Shown here: positions 29,042 through 37,010 of the stretch, one piece after another
How the letters are laid out: each line of letters begins with the position of its first letter
Position numbering within the stretch: the first letter of the stretch is position 1
Assembly: GCF_015732285.1 (NCBI RefSeq)
Contig: NZ_WIQU01000065.1
Coordinates: 133,058 to 197,057, forward strand
Length of the DNA: 64,000 nucleotides
Direction: 5' to 3'
DNA from: Pectinatus frisingensis
Lineage (GTDB): Bacteria > Bacillota > Negativicutes > Selenomonadales > Selenomonadaceae
Made by a program: the position numbers and the translations under genes
Notes under the pieces: generated by a model
What the model saw: only the letters and a program-made list of their open reading frames with translations
What the model was told of the DNA's origin: nothing
The model's database searches: none

Positions 29042-29064
29042 CCTAGTCAATTATTTTGGCTGGG
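29042..29064 (+). promoter_or_regulatory. Leader hairpin before SnoaL-like gene
   Basis: CCTAGTCAA pairs with TTGGCTGGG (two G-U pairs) around a short loop, followed by TTTATTTTATTTG. It is terminator-like and lies in the untranslated leader of the next gene; possibly an attenuator. Confidence 0.4.
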
Positions 29065-29130
29065 GTTTATTTTATTTGTAAGCCTTGAGTATTTATTAAT
29101 AAAAATAATATAGGGGAGATATGTGTAATT

Positions 29131-29577
29131 ATGACTGTAACCAATGGTATTTTAAATTTTGTTAATAAGCGGGAGATCCAGGACTTAGTAAGCAGATATA
29201 TATTGGCATTAGATGAAAAATGTTTTAATAATAAAATATTTGAAACAATTTTTGCAGCTCAGGCCGGTGTAAAATTACCCTCGATTGATAGTGCTTGCGG
29301 TGATATCGATACAATAATGAATTTGCATAGGACTTTATTATCACAATTTGAATCTACACACCATATGAGCAGTGATTTACTAGTTGTTTTTATAACAAGT
29401 AAAGAAGCAGCTGTCAGATGTAATTTGTCTGTAATTCATCGATATAATAAAGTCGGTAAAGAAAAAAACGGAGAAGAATTTTTAATTGTCCGGGATGTTT
29501 TGGAGGGGAAGGTTAGACAAATAGGTAATAAATGGTATTTTTTCGATGTATGTATAAAAGTTATATATAGACAGTGA
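29131..29577 (+). CDS. SnoaL-like (NTF2-fold) protein
   Basis: 148 residues with the usual start KREIQDLVSRYILALDEKCFN, a middle THHMSSDLLVVF and a C-terminal sheet ending KWYFFDVCIKVIY. The family includes small cyclases, isomerases and proteins of unknown function; no catalytic set can be named here. AGGGGAG precedes the ATG closely. It is the only gene downstream of the palindrome-bearing promoter. Confidence 0.7.
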   Translation: MTVTNGILNFVNKREIQDLVSRYILALDEKCFNNKIFETIFAAQAGVKLPSIDSACGDIDTIMNLHRTLLSQFESTHHMSSDLLVVFITSKEAAVRCNLSVIHRYNKVGKEKNGEEFLIVRDVLEGKVRQIGNKWYFFDVCIKVIYRQ

Positions 29578-29947
29578 TGAGATCAATCACAAAAGTGGTA
29601 TAATTTTTATGTGACAAATAGATATTTCAAATACTTTTTGTAAATTGATTATATTGGGATTTTCAAGGGGAAATGGGATAGTAATGATAAAATGCCTCAA
29701 TTTTTGAAATTTACGGGGATGAGAAGATATCGTCCGGATGTGGCATTATGATTTCGTACACCTTCGATCTTAATATAAAATATTGAAAAAATTGCGATTT
29801 ATGACTGCCAGCTCACGAATGGCTTAGATGTATTTGATCCGCATCAGATTATTACTGGCAATAGGATGATAACCTGAACGGCTATGTGGCAGAAATTTGT
29901 TTTAGTTAGATAATTTTAGAATATAAATGATTCAGGTGATGGCATTA
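29578..29947. other. 370-nt gap without a recognised gene
   Basis: A mixed-composition stretch, less AT-rich than neighbouring gaps in its second half (29690-29900). All frames are broken by stops. It might hold a decayed gene or a small RNA, but nothing recognisable is seen. Confidence 0.4.
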
Positions 29948-30913
29948 ATGCGTATCTTTCATAAATATATAATTTTTTTTGTTGGTCTTATACTAGGGAT
30001 TTTCATAGCAATAAATATAATAGGAATAGCCATTGGTAATATGTTATACCTTATGCTTAATAAGCAGCGGCTGGATAATTTAGTACCGGCATTGGCTGAC
30101 TATTCCCAAAATGTCGCTCAAATCAAAGAATATGAGAATGAAAAAAAATGGAAACGGATTACTATAAATGCCGATGATGGTTCCAAGATGACTGGAACAT
30201 ACATAAAAAATGGTAAATCAGTCAATAAGGCTGTTATCATTTTACATGGATTATATCAAAATAGATCAATGTCGATAAATTATGTATCGCTTTATCAAAA
30301 ATTGGGATTTAATATTCTATTGGTAGATTTACGCGGGCACGGAGAAAGTCAGGGGCAAATGACTTGGGGCAAAAGTGAGACTGCTGATATCGATGAGTGG
30401 ATAGCATATCTCAAGAATCAGGAAAGCAATAGTATTATAGGAATACACGGCATATCACTGGGAGCCGCATATGCCGTGCTGCACAGCGGGGCATATGCAA
30501 CGACAAAAGCTGATTTTTATGTAGAGGACAGTGCGTATGCTGATTTGGCTAGTATATATCAAGAAAAACTGCAGTCATTTTTACAGTTGAACGATAACGA
30601 CGCTTTTGTTGTTAAAATATTGAGCTTTTATTGTCAGGTATCTATGTATTGGCATACTGGTGAAACGATGGCGGATCTGTCTCCGTTGAAAGCCATACGC
30701 AATGATAAGAAACCAATGTTGTTTTTGCACGGCGGGGCAGATATGCTGGTGCCGGCAGCTTCTATGCAAAAATTATATGATGCTTGCCCGGCATATAAAG
30801 AATTATATGTTTTCCCGGCCGCGCAACATGCTGTTTCCATTGCCAGTAATCCCGGTGAATATTACGATGCATTAAAAAAATTTCTGAATGATATCAAAGT
30901 AATTGATTTATGA
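29948..30913 (+). CDS. Membrane-anchored alpha/beta hydrolase
   Basis: About 321 residues. N-terminal membrane helix (about 6-30, IIFFVGLILGIFIAINIIGI), then an alpha/beta-hydrolase fold: oxyanion strand AVIILHGLYQN, DLRGHGESQG, nucleophile elbow GISLGAA (Ser), the Asp in FLHGGADMLVP and the His in AAQHAVS. Similar to the FrsA/YqiC-like hydrolases of Firmicutes; substrate unknown. The ATG at 29948 is preferred because AGGTG lies upstream; earlier ATGs at 29927 and 29939 are in frame but lack a site. Confidence 0.82.
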   Translation: MRIFHKYIIFFVGLILGIFIAINIIGIAIGNMLYLMLNKQRLDNLVPALADYSQNVAQIKEYENEKKWKRITINADDGSKMTGTYIKNGKSVNKAVIILHGLYQNRSMSINYVSLYQKLGFNILLVDLRGHGESQGQMTWGKSETADIDEWIAYLKNQESNSIIGIHGISLGAAYAVLHSGAYATTKADFYVEDSAYADLASIYQEKLQSFLQLNDNDAFVVKILSFYCQVSMYWHTGETMADLSPLKAIRNDKKPMLFLHGGADMLVPAASMQKLYDACPAYKELYVFPAAQHAVSIASNPGEYYDALKKFLNDIKVIDL

Positions 30914-30977
30914 TTAATTTTACATTATCGCGTTCAATTAAGAGGATAAATAATATGAAGTTAACTATAAAAGCAGT

Positions 30978-31496
30978 TTAATCAGTAGTTGTATCTGGAT
31001 GTATGGAAGATCCCTTGTCCGTATCTGATGTATCGGAACTGCCAGATGATGTTCCGGAAGAAGTATTTTCGGATGGAATTTGATCAGAAAATTGTTTGAT
31101 TATATTTTGAACTTTAGCATCTTGTCCATAAGTGAGTACACTGTAGAGCCCTGAATCAGAAGTGCTATTATCAGGTAAATAATTTGCCAGAGAATTATTT
31201 TGCATCTGTAGAGAAGATATATATTCATCTACAATTTGTGTTACCGAAGACGAATCATTGGCAGAAGAATCATCAGAAGAGGGATCATTAGTTGAGGGAG
31301 ATTTAGAGTCAGGCATTTTTCCTACTACAATATCATTGAGTGAATTTGTATCTTTGCCTGAAGAAGCAGAACTGCTTGTCGTATTTGCAGCTGCTGTAGT
31401 ATTTTTATCTGTAGTTCCTGACGAAGATGCTGAAGTGGTGTTATTTGAGAGCAAATTTGATAATATACTATTAGATAAACTATTGATAATAGACAT
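30978..31496 (-). CDS. Ser/Thr/Asn-rich low-complexity protein
   Basis: 172 residues; not recognised. The N-terminus SIINSLSNSILSNLLSNN is an amphipathic stretch without a signal peptide. It is followed by Ser/Thr/Asp-rich linkers on both sides of a short ordered segment (about 87-135: SVTQIVDEYISSLQMQNNSLANYL and VLTYGQDAKVQNIIKQFSDQI). The strong AGGAGG (right of 31496) supports translation. The pattern (short ordered core between flexible tails) is seen in some surface or secretion-related proteins, but function is unknown. Confidence 0.6.
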   Translation of the reverse strand: MSIINSLSNSILSNLLSNNTTSASSSGTTDKNTTAAANTTSSSASSGKDTNSLNDIVVGKMPDSKSPSTNDPSSDDSSANDSSSVTQIVDEYISSLQMQNNSLANYLPDNSTSDSGLYSVLTYGQDAKVQNIIKQFSDQIPSENTSSGTSSGSSDTSDTDKGSSIHPDTTTD

Positions 31497-31681
31497 AAAG
31501 AAACCTCCTTTTAAAAATAGAACATTAATATTTTATCCTGTATATATTATCGTCGATTTGAAATAAAAGTTAAGTAAATTTTGATATATTCATAGTTGTA
31601 ATGTAAAATAAAATTAAAATGATAAATTAATTTTTGGAAAATTGCTATTGTTTTTATATAAGTACATATGGAGGTGGCAAC

Positions 31682-31756
31682 ATGATCCTTTGTATTGCAA
31701 AAACTTCATACAAAGCAGGCACAGCGGCGATTGTATGGAGTGATGGAAGTCGCTGA
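31682..31756 (+). CDS. 24-residue leader peptide upstream of cat-like gene
   Basis: ATG with a perfect GGAGG (31670-31674) and 7-nt spacing; it encodes MILCIAKTSYKAGTAAIVWS and ends DGSR at TGA 31754-31756. The better ribosome site belongs to this short frame rather than to the enzyme gene that follows, and the stop lies 4 nt before a hairpin that covers the enzyme's ribosome site. This layout matches inducible cat and erm leaders. Confidence 0.55.
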   Translation: MILCIAKTSYKAGTAAIVWSDGSR

Positions 31757-31759
31757 TTG

Positions 31760-31800
31760 CCGGCTTTGCTGCATTTTAGCAGAAATTAAAGCAAAGAAGG
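31760..31800 (+). promoter_or_regulatory. Hairpin sequestering the cat-like ribosome site
   Basis: CCGGCTTTGCT (31760-31770) can pair with AGCAAAGAAGG (31790-31800): nine of eleven positions, seven contiguous. The right arm contains the Shine-Dalgarno GAAGG (31796-31800), 8 nt before the ATG at 31809. A ribosome paused at the end of the leader frame would open it. Confidence 0.5.
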
Positions 31801-31808
31801 CAAAATAT

Positions 31809-32456
31809 ATGAATTACAAAATTATTGATATAGACAAATATTATCGACGTGATGTATTCCGGCATTTTTCACAAGATTGCAAGTGTTCTATTTCAATGAC
31901 CAGTCATTTAGATGTTACAAACTTGGAAAGTTGTTCACGGAATACAGGAACAAAGTTTTATATTAATTTTCTGTATGTGTTGGCAAAAGCTTTAAATTCA
32001 AGGGAAGATTATCGTATGGGATACCTTTGGCGGACACAGCAGATTATTGTATATGACAAAATTAATCCAACACAATATATTTTTCATGAGGCGACAGAAA
32101 GCTGTACACCGGTCTATACGGAGTATCATAATAATTATGAATGCTTTTATAGTGGATGCGTAAAAGACATAGTAAAGGCAAAACAATCGCAAGAATACGC
32201 ACTGGATATGGAAAATCATCCAAATTGGTTTGACGCCTCATATATTTCTTGGTTATCCTATGATTCACTGCATATTGAACTGCCGGATGGTTATCTTTAT
32301 TTTATGCCAATTGTAAATTGGGGACGTTATCGTGAAGAGGACGGACGCTTGATAATGCCGGTGAGTGTGCGCTTAAACCACGCAGCAGCTGACGGTTACT
32401 TATTGGCAAAGGTATTTTTACTGCTGCAAGAAAAAATTGTGGAATTTACTCGGTAA
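31809..32456 (+). CDS. Chloramphenicol acetyltransferase-like enzyme (type A fold)
   Basis: 215 residues, the size of classical trimeric CAT. The catalytic site reads LNHAAADGYL, with catalytic His191 and Asp195 matching His195/Asp199 of CAT-III; the first His of the usual HHxxxDG is Asn. A YISWLSYD segment (145-152) fits the substrate-site Ser region. It would transfer acetyl from acetyl-CoA to chloramphenicol or a similar hydroxyl. Many chromosomal members are not tested. Start ATG 31809 by length and homology; an in-frame TTG at 31695 would add 38 unrelated residues. Upstream leader and hairpin suggest drug-inducible translation. Confidence 0.8.
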   Translation: MNYKIIDIDKYYRRDVFRHFSQDCKCSISMTSHLDVTNLESCSRNTGTKFYINFLYVLAKALNSREDYRMGYLWRTQQIIVYDKINPTQYIFHEATESCTPVYTEYHNNYECFYSGCVKDIVKAKQSQEYALDMENHPNWFDASYISWLSYDSLHIELPDGYLYFMPIVNWGRYREEDGRLIMPVSVRLNHAAADGYLLAKVFLLLQEKIVEFTR

Positions 32457-32498
32457 TAAAATTATGCAAAATTAATTATTGCTAAAAACATAACAAAA

Positions 32499-32537
32499 AG
32501 GAAGGGATCTGCTATGGATAAATGCAGACCCTTTCCT
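32499..32537 (+). terminator. Terminator-like hairpin after cat-like gene
   Basis: AGGAAGGGATCTGC pairs with GCAGACCCTTTCCT (13 of 14 positions, one G-U), 42 nt after the stop. A clear T-run is missing, so it may instead stabilise the 3' end. Confidence 0.5.
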
Positions 32538-32705
32538 ACAATTACATATATGCTGTATCAAAAATCGTACCGTGCCGACAGCAATTAGTCCCTTTACTCA
32601 TCCGCAACCAATAGTTGCGTAGATGCAAAGCAGTATATATGGTGCAACCACATAAAGTCGGTTAAACTCTAAGCAAGTTGAATTTTATAAAGAGGAGCTT
32701 AAAGT

Positions 32706-33521
32706 ATGAATATTGAATTAGCCAACAGATTTGTTGCATTACGCAGGGAAAAAGGATATTCTCAAGAGGTACTGGCCGAAAAAATGGGCGTAAGTCGTCA
32801 GGCAATCAGTAAATGGGAATGCGGTGAAGCGTCACCGGATACTGACAATCTCATATTGCTGGCTAAAATATACGATGTATCACTTGACTTTTTACTAATT
32901 GGCAACAGTAACACTGATAATAATAATAATACCGTTCCGCAGGGAAAAAATGAACCGTCAGATGATAATGATGCGTCATCTGTTTGTAAACACGCTGGTA
33001 TCCACATGGAAGGTAAAAATGGTGAAGGGCTGCATATTGATAAAACCGGTATCCGTATGGAAGGCAAAAATGGTGCAGCGCTGCATATCGATATAACCGG
33101 TATACATGCACAGAGCGAGAATAATAAAGAATCATTGCACATACAAAAAGATGGTTCATCCATAAATGTCGATGGAAAAAATTACACTTGGGCAGAAGCC
33201 AAAAAAAAATGGAAACACAACAGACATACTTTTCCACTTATGTCCATTGTTGCTATCATTTATATAATGCTGGGCACATTTTACCATCTGTGGCATCCGG
33301 CTTGGATAATATTTATAGCGGTTCCATTGCTTTGTAGAATAGTCAAAATGGTGCGGGAACGAGACTGGGCCAGTTTTCCATACACACTTTGTGTTGTATG
33401 TGTGTATTTAATAATAGGATTTTTTTATCATCTGTGGCATCCGGCATGGGTACTGTTTTTGACCATTCCAATGTTTAATTATATTAAACGATACATTACT
33501 GAAAAGAACGATGCTGAATAA
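32706..33521 (+). CDS. XRE-type regulator with repeat linker and membrane segments
   Basis: 271 residues in three parts. Residues 1-66 form a Cro/CI helix-turn-helix (KGYSQEVLAEKMGVSRQAISKWECG). Residues about 98-149 hold three copies of a 17-residue repeat (GIHMEGKNGEGLHIDKT and variants). Residues about 176-262 hold two copies of a hydrophobic unit, each with FYHLWHPAW (192-200 and 240-248). It is probably a membrane-tethered transcription regulator; similar HTH-plus-WHPAW proteins occur in Firmicutes with unknown signals. Strong AGAGGAG upstream; a small CGCAAC/GTTGCG hairpin (32603-32619) lies in the leader. No obvious target gene follows. Confidence 0.75.
   Translation: MNIELANRFVALRREKGYSQEVLAEKMGVSRQAISKWECGEASPDTDNLILLAKIYDVSLDFLLIGNSNTDNNNNTVPQGKNEPSDDNDASSVCKHAGIHMEGKNGEGLHIDKTGIRMEGKNGAALHIDITGIHAQSENNKESLHIQKDGSSINVDGKNYTWAEAKKKWKHNRHTFPLMSIVAIIYIMLGTFYHLWHPAWIIFIAVPLLCRIVKMVRERDWASFPYTLCVVCVYLIIGFFYHLWHPAWVLFLTIPMFNYIKRYITEKNDAE
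32997..33152 (+). repeat. Three in-frame 51-nt coding repeats
   Basis: Three consecutive units of about 51 nt encode GIHMEGKNGEGLHIDKT, GIRMEGKNGAALHIDIT and the diverged GIHAQSENNKESLHIQKD. The first two are close in DNA; the third has drifted. Confidence 0.75.
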
Positions 33522-33937
33522 TACAGCTATATAACTTTCCTGAGTATCAACTGTAAAATCTGAAAAATATTGATGCAGGGATAAAGCAATATTTACAGAC
33601 AAAACTTAAAGAATCTTCTTTTTTTACATGGTGGTTTTTCCTTTTCAGGATATTATCTATTACTTTTTATATTAAATTTGCCCTATATTAATAAAGAGCA
33701 TATACGCTTCATTTTTTTTAGCAATTTTATAAAAAAAAATAAAAAAATTTTCCACAATAAATAAAAATAGACAAACAGCAGCTAAAATGGCTCAATATTT
33801 CATAAAAGCAATAAATTTAATAGAATAAAATGTGGATTAGATTTATGGCAAGGAATAAAATAAAAAGGCTTCCAGGGGAAAAACTATGGAAGCCCTTTTG
33901 TTAGCGTTTTCTTATACCCAGCCATTTAAATAATATA
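33522..33937. other. AT-rich gap with a terminator
   Basis: No gene in 416 nt. Two structures are present: a hairpin at about 33549-33600 (CTGTA and AATATTG arms) after the XRE gene, and a terminator at 33864-33899 (AAAGGCTTCCA with TGGAAGCCCTTTT) just past the minus-strand DJ-1 gene, whose sequence resembles the tRNA terminator at 36091. Long A/T runs at 33700-33770. Confidence 0.65.
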
Positions 33938-34549
33938 TTATTTAAATGGTATTTTTATTCCTTGCTGGATAGATTTATATATCCCATTTTTCATAAAGTA
34001 ATAATAATCGTCAAGTTGTTTACCCTGCATAACACCCAATGCAGATAGCATTAATTTTGTAAATTCTAATGCTGCTGTCCCATTGGCAGTGATGATATTA
34101 TTGTCAACTACAGCTTGTTCATTTATGTAATTTTCTTTATTGGTATACTTGTCTTTAGCATATGATTTTAGTTCGGTCAAAGTATTGCTGGTATGTTTTA
34201 TATTGTTTAAAATTCCATTTATTCCTAAAAATACTGTAGCGTCACAAATTGCACCCATAGGAATTTTATTGGTTAAAGAGGTATTGACTAGTGCCATTAC
34301 TGCTTCGGACTCTTTGGTTCTCCAAGAAAGACCGCCAACTAACACTAAACCTGAGAATTCTTTCGGAGTATTCTGCACTGTGTAGTCAATGTTAACCCGC
34401 AATCCACCAATAGAAGTACATATTCCTTTTTCAATACTTACATATTTGACTTCATAATCAGGATCGATACTTTTTATTGTTGAAGTTAAAAAGGCAGTTT
34501 CCCAATCGGCAAATTTTGGTAATATGACTACCCAAAGAAGTTTTTTCAT
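33938..34549 (-). CDS. DJ-1/PfpI-family protein
   Basis: 203 residues, flavodoxin-like glutamine-amidotransferase-related fold. The nucleophile elbow is GAICDATVFLG with Cys; the acidic partner is likely the Glu of FADWETAF near residue 15. Such proteins include stress chaperones, deglycases and proteases; activity cannot be fixed. ATG at 34549 (MKKLLWVV) is chosen over an upstream ATG that would add 30 unrelated residues. It is part of a Lys/Asn-rich, very AT-rich group with the next two genes, perhaps acquired together. Confidence 0.8.
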   Translation of the reverse strand: MKKLLWVVILPKFADWETAFLTSTIKSIDPDYEVKYVSIEKGICTSIGGLRVNIDYTVQNTPKEFSGLVLVGGLSWRTKESEAVMALVNTSLTNKIPMGAICDATVFLGINGILNNIKHTSNTLTELKSYAKDKYTNKENYINEQAVVDNNIITANGTAALEFTKLMLSALGVMQGKQLDDYYYFMKNGIYKSIQQGIKIPFK

Positions 34550-34843
34550 AAATTTTCCGACTTTTCTTTTTGTTTTATGGCATGGACGTTTGCATAAATT
34601 AATTTTTAGATAGTGACAAGGGTAATAACTATAGGGCATCTTTGTAAAAAATGTATTTTATTTAACAAATTATCAATTAACGTTTTCCAAGAAGAATTGA
34701 AATAATTGGATAGCTATGCGGCCGGTTGATTTTCCTAGAGTAATATTTATTCTGACACCAATCCAGGAGTAATAGTTAATTTTTTGGTTACACATAATTG
34801 GTTATAGTTTCCTGCACATAATAATCTCATGTCTATTATACAA

Positions 34844-35392
34844 TCATATGTTTTTTGTATATAGATAATCAGTTGCTGTAACAACATCTGCAAAAACTCC
34901 ATTTAAAGAGGCCATTATACTATTATGGATAATTTTTGCAGCAATTTTTTCCCCCTTCCATTTTAAATCCATTGTTGTACAAGCGTCATCAACTACAATG
35001 ATTTTATAATTGTAGTTTTGAGCCGCACGGACCGTAGTATCGATACACATATGGCTCATCATTCCGATAATTACAAGGTTAGTTGCTTGAAGCCCATCTA
35101 GTACATTTTTTAAATCAGTTTTAAAAAAAGCATTGGGATAATTCTTTGTCAGTATTACCTCGTCTTTTTGCGGCATAACGGCCTCATTAAATTCCAAAAG
35201 ATAATCACCATTGGGATTTTCACTGATATTAAACATATGTTTTATATGAATTATTGGCTTATGGTCATTCCTGAATTTTTTTAATATTATAGCGGCTTTT
35301 TTTGCAGTTTTTTCAGGCTCGTGTAACCTATAAGCTCCTTTTGCAAAATACATATTCTGAATATCAATTAAAATCAATATTTCATTTTTCAT
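34844..35392 (-). CDS. Isochorismatase-family cysteine hydrolase
   Basis: 182 residues. Catalytic triad visible: Asp in ILIDIQNMYF (near 9), Lys in VILTKNYPNAFF (near 84), and Cys in IGMMSHMCIDTTVRAA (near 116) with the usual cis-peptide context. The family includes nicotinamidases, biuret hydrolases and isochorismatases; the substrate is not predictable. It lies 105 nt after the HxlR gene on the same strand and may be its target. Confidence 0.85.
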   Translation of the reverse strand: MKNEILILIDIQNMYFAKGAYRLHEPEKTAKKAAIILKKFRNDHKPIIHIKHMFNISENPNGDYLLEFNEAVMPQKDEVILTKNYPNAFFKTDLKNVLDGLQATNLVIIGMMSHMCIDTTVRAAQNYNYKIIVVDDACTTMDLKWKGEKIAAKIIHNSIMASLNGVFADVVTATDYLYTKNI

Positions 35393-35497
35393 TTCATAAC
35401 ATGCTCCTATTATTTCTAAGAATTATGTCCTCATTCCTTATATATACATGATATGAAATAAATGCGATGATGTAAATTACCCACTTTTTTGTGGGTA

Positions 35498-35890
35498 TTA
35501 TGACTTATTATAAATCTGATCAAGTATATCATTGGTAAATCCTTTTTCTATGAGTTCTTTTTTTTTACCATTTTCAAGCATGTAATCAATTCCAATGTCC
35601 TGCATTATTTCAAAAGCTTGTAAAAGTCTGGTTCCTTTGTTTTTAGTAAGAAAATATTCCACATGGAGAGGATAGCCTTTTGAACTTGACTTATCTACAA
35701 TTTTAAACTTTTGAAGCTCTTTTAGTTGTTCAAGCAACATTTTTTGGGATATTCCTGCAATACTTTTCTTTAGTTCTGAGAGGGATTTTGAATTGTTTTT
35801 TAGTTTAAAGATTATTATTGGTTTCCATTTTCCCTTTATAATATCATGAATAATTTCCAGAGGGCATGTATAATTTTTTCTTATTTTCAT
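35498..35890 (-). CDS. HxlR-family transcription regulator
   Basis: 130 residues, winged helix of the HxlR type: CPLEIIHDIIKGKWKPIIIFKL, SLSELKKSIAGISQKMLLEQLKELQKFKIV and the wing with YPLHVEYFLT. HxlR proteins often sense aldehydes, quinones or oxidants through a Cys near the N-terminus; Cys9 here is placed like that. It likely controls the downstream isochorismatase and DJ-1 genes, a combination seen in reactive-electrophile responses. Confidence 0.88.
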   Translation of the reverse strand: MKIRKNYTCPLEIIHDIIKGKWKPIIIFKLKNNSKSLSELKKSIAGISQKMLLEQLKELQKFKIVDKSSSKGYPLHVEYFLTKNKGTRLLQAFEIMQDIGIDYMLENGKKKELIEKGFTNDILDQIYNKS

Positions 35891-36090
35891 AGACTGTCAC
35901 CATACCGACCATATTTATGTGATTATTAAATGATAAACTATTTGGTAAATTTGGTATATGTTGTATTTTGTTATGTTTTTTAGTTAAAACTTTATTGTCA
36001 GAAACGGGTAATAAAGGATTAGAAGGTATAAAACATTAATCATATTAGGATAGTTTTGATTTAATACAAGATACAAAGATGGCAAAACAA

Positions 36091-36123
36091 AAAAGGCCTC
36101 CAAGGTTTTTCCCCGGAAGCCTT
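36091..36123 (-). terminator. Terminator of tRNA-Thr
   Basis: On the minus strand AAGGCTTCCGGGG pairs with CCTTGGAGGCCTT around AAAAA, followed by TTTTTTG. It lies 10 nt past the tRNA end. Confidence 0.85.
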
Positions 36124-36133
36124 GATATACATA

Positions 36134-36209
36134 TGGAGCTGGCAATAGGATTTGAACCTACGACCTGCTCATTACGAATGAGCTGCTCTACCAACTGAGC
36201 TATGCCAGC
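36134..36209 (-). tRNA. tRNA-Thr (anticodon CGT)
   Basis: Minus strand, 76 nt with encoded CCA. Acceptor GCTGGCA (36203-36209) pairs with TGCCAGC (36138-36144); D-arm AGCTCAGTTGGTAGAGC; anticodon stem GCTCA/TGAGC with loop TTCGTAA, anticodon CGT (reads ACG); T-arm with GGTTCAAATCC. All stems pair fully. Single gene. Confidence 0.97.
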
Positions 36210-36382
36210 AATAACGTATATTATGATACTGGAAAGGGCAATTTTTGTCAAGAAAATATTAAAACGGCAATTCATGAGAAAAGTAACTGCTCTGGCAGAA
36301 ACCTGTTTCAAGAACTGTCGTTTGTTGTCAAGTGATGTATTAATGAATATATCAGTGAGGTAAAAGTAATGATTTCATTTAA

Positions 36383-36811
36383 TTATTGCGCATTTACCTT
36401 GGCAATAACATCTTTAGTAATATCTTCTGCACCATATATAGCGACAGAAGCATCTATCACATAATCAAGACCTTTTTCCTTAGCTACGGCTTCAACTGCT
36501 TTTTGAATGTTATCACGAATCGGTTTAATAAGTTCATTCTGGCGATCAGAAAGCTTCTGGTTTAATTGGTCGAAAAGTTCTTTTTTACCCTTGTCATCAA
36601 GGGAAGCAGATTTTTTGTTGAATTCGTCCTGAGTCTTTTGGCGTTCAAGATCAATGGCAGCATTGGTTGTTTGCATATCGGGATAGCTGGAAAGTACTTC
36701 ACCAAGATTTATGGAACCTAACCCTGCAGCAGATGCCTGTGCCGGTGAATAGAAGGCATAAATGCTTATTGCAAAGACAGCCGCAAAAACAATGCTGAAA
36801 ATTTTGTTCAT
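36383..36811 (-). CDS. OmpH/Skp-family periplasmic chaperone
   Basis: 142 residues. Signal peptide about 1-26 (IFSIVFAAVFAISIYAF, cleavage near AQASA), a conserved start strand GSINLGEVLSSYPDMQ, a long charged coiled-coil (about 45-105) and a return strand GLDYVIDASVAIYGAEDIT. Skp escorts unfolded outer-membrane proteins, so this supports a diderm host. ATG at 36811 is chosen because GGAGG lies 8 nt upstream. Confidence 0.85.
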   Translation of the reverse strand: MNKIFSIVFAAVFAISIYAFYSPAQASAAGLGSINLGEVLSSYPDMQTTNAAIDLERQKTQDEFNKKSASLDDKGKKELFDQLNQKLSDRQNELIKPIRDNIQKAVEAVAKEKGLDYVIDASVAIYGAEDITKDVIAKVNAQ

Positions 36812-36952
36812 GATACTGACCTCCATTTGTCAAATTATTACTTTATGATAATGAAACTATTACAAGTGTACGTTATAAGAAGGAATTTAGCAAGTGTTTT
36901 TTGCTGGTAAATAATAGGAGAAATGTTAAACATTTTTCTGGTCAAGGACAAA

Positions 36953-36981
36953 ATGACAGGCAAAATAAAAAATGTTATAAT
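36953..36981 (+). promoter_or_regulatory. Promoter of the HAD phosphatase gene
   Basis: ATGACA (36953-36958), 17-bp spacer, TATAAT (36976-36981), 29 nt before the ATG. Confidence 0.65.
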
Positions 36982-37010
36982 ATCAGTATATTTTTTTGAG
37001 GATGATAAGA

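Noticed and set aside
29578-29947. Decayed transposase or gene remnant
   Set aside because: No recognisable protein motif in any frame and no inverted-repeat ends.
31258-31566. Long plus-strand open frame opposite the Ser/Thr-rich gene
   Set aside because: It is the complement of low-complexity Ser/Asp codons; the minus frame has the AGGAGG site and sensible start.
32997-33152. Regular 51-nt repeats suggesting a CRISPR-like array
   Set aside because: They are in frame, encode protein repeats of the XRE gene and have no spacers.
36045-36311. 88-residue minus-strand frame across the tRNA gene
   Set aside because: It reads through a perfect tRNA-Thr and its terminator.
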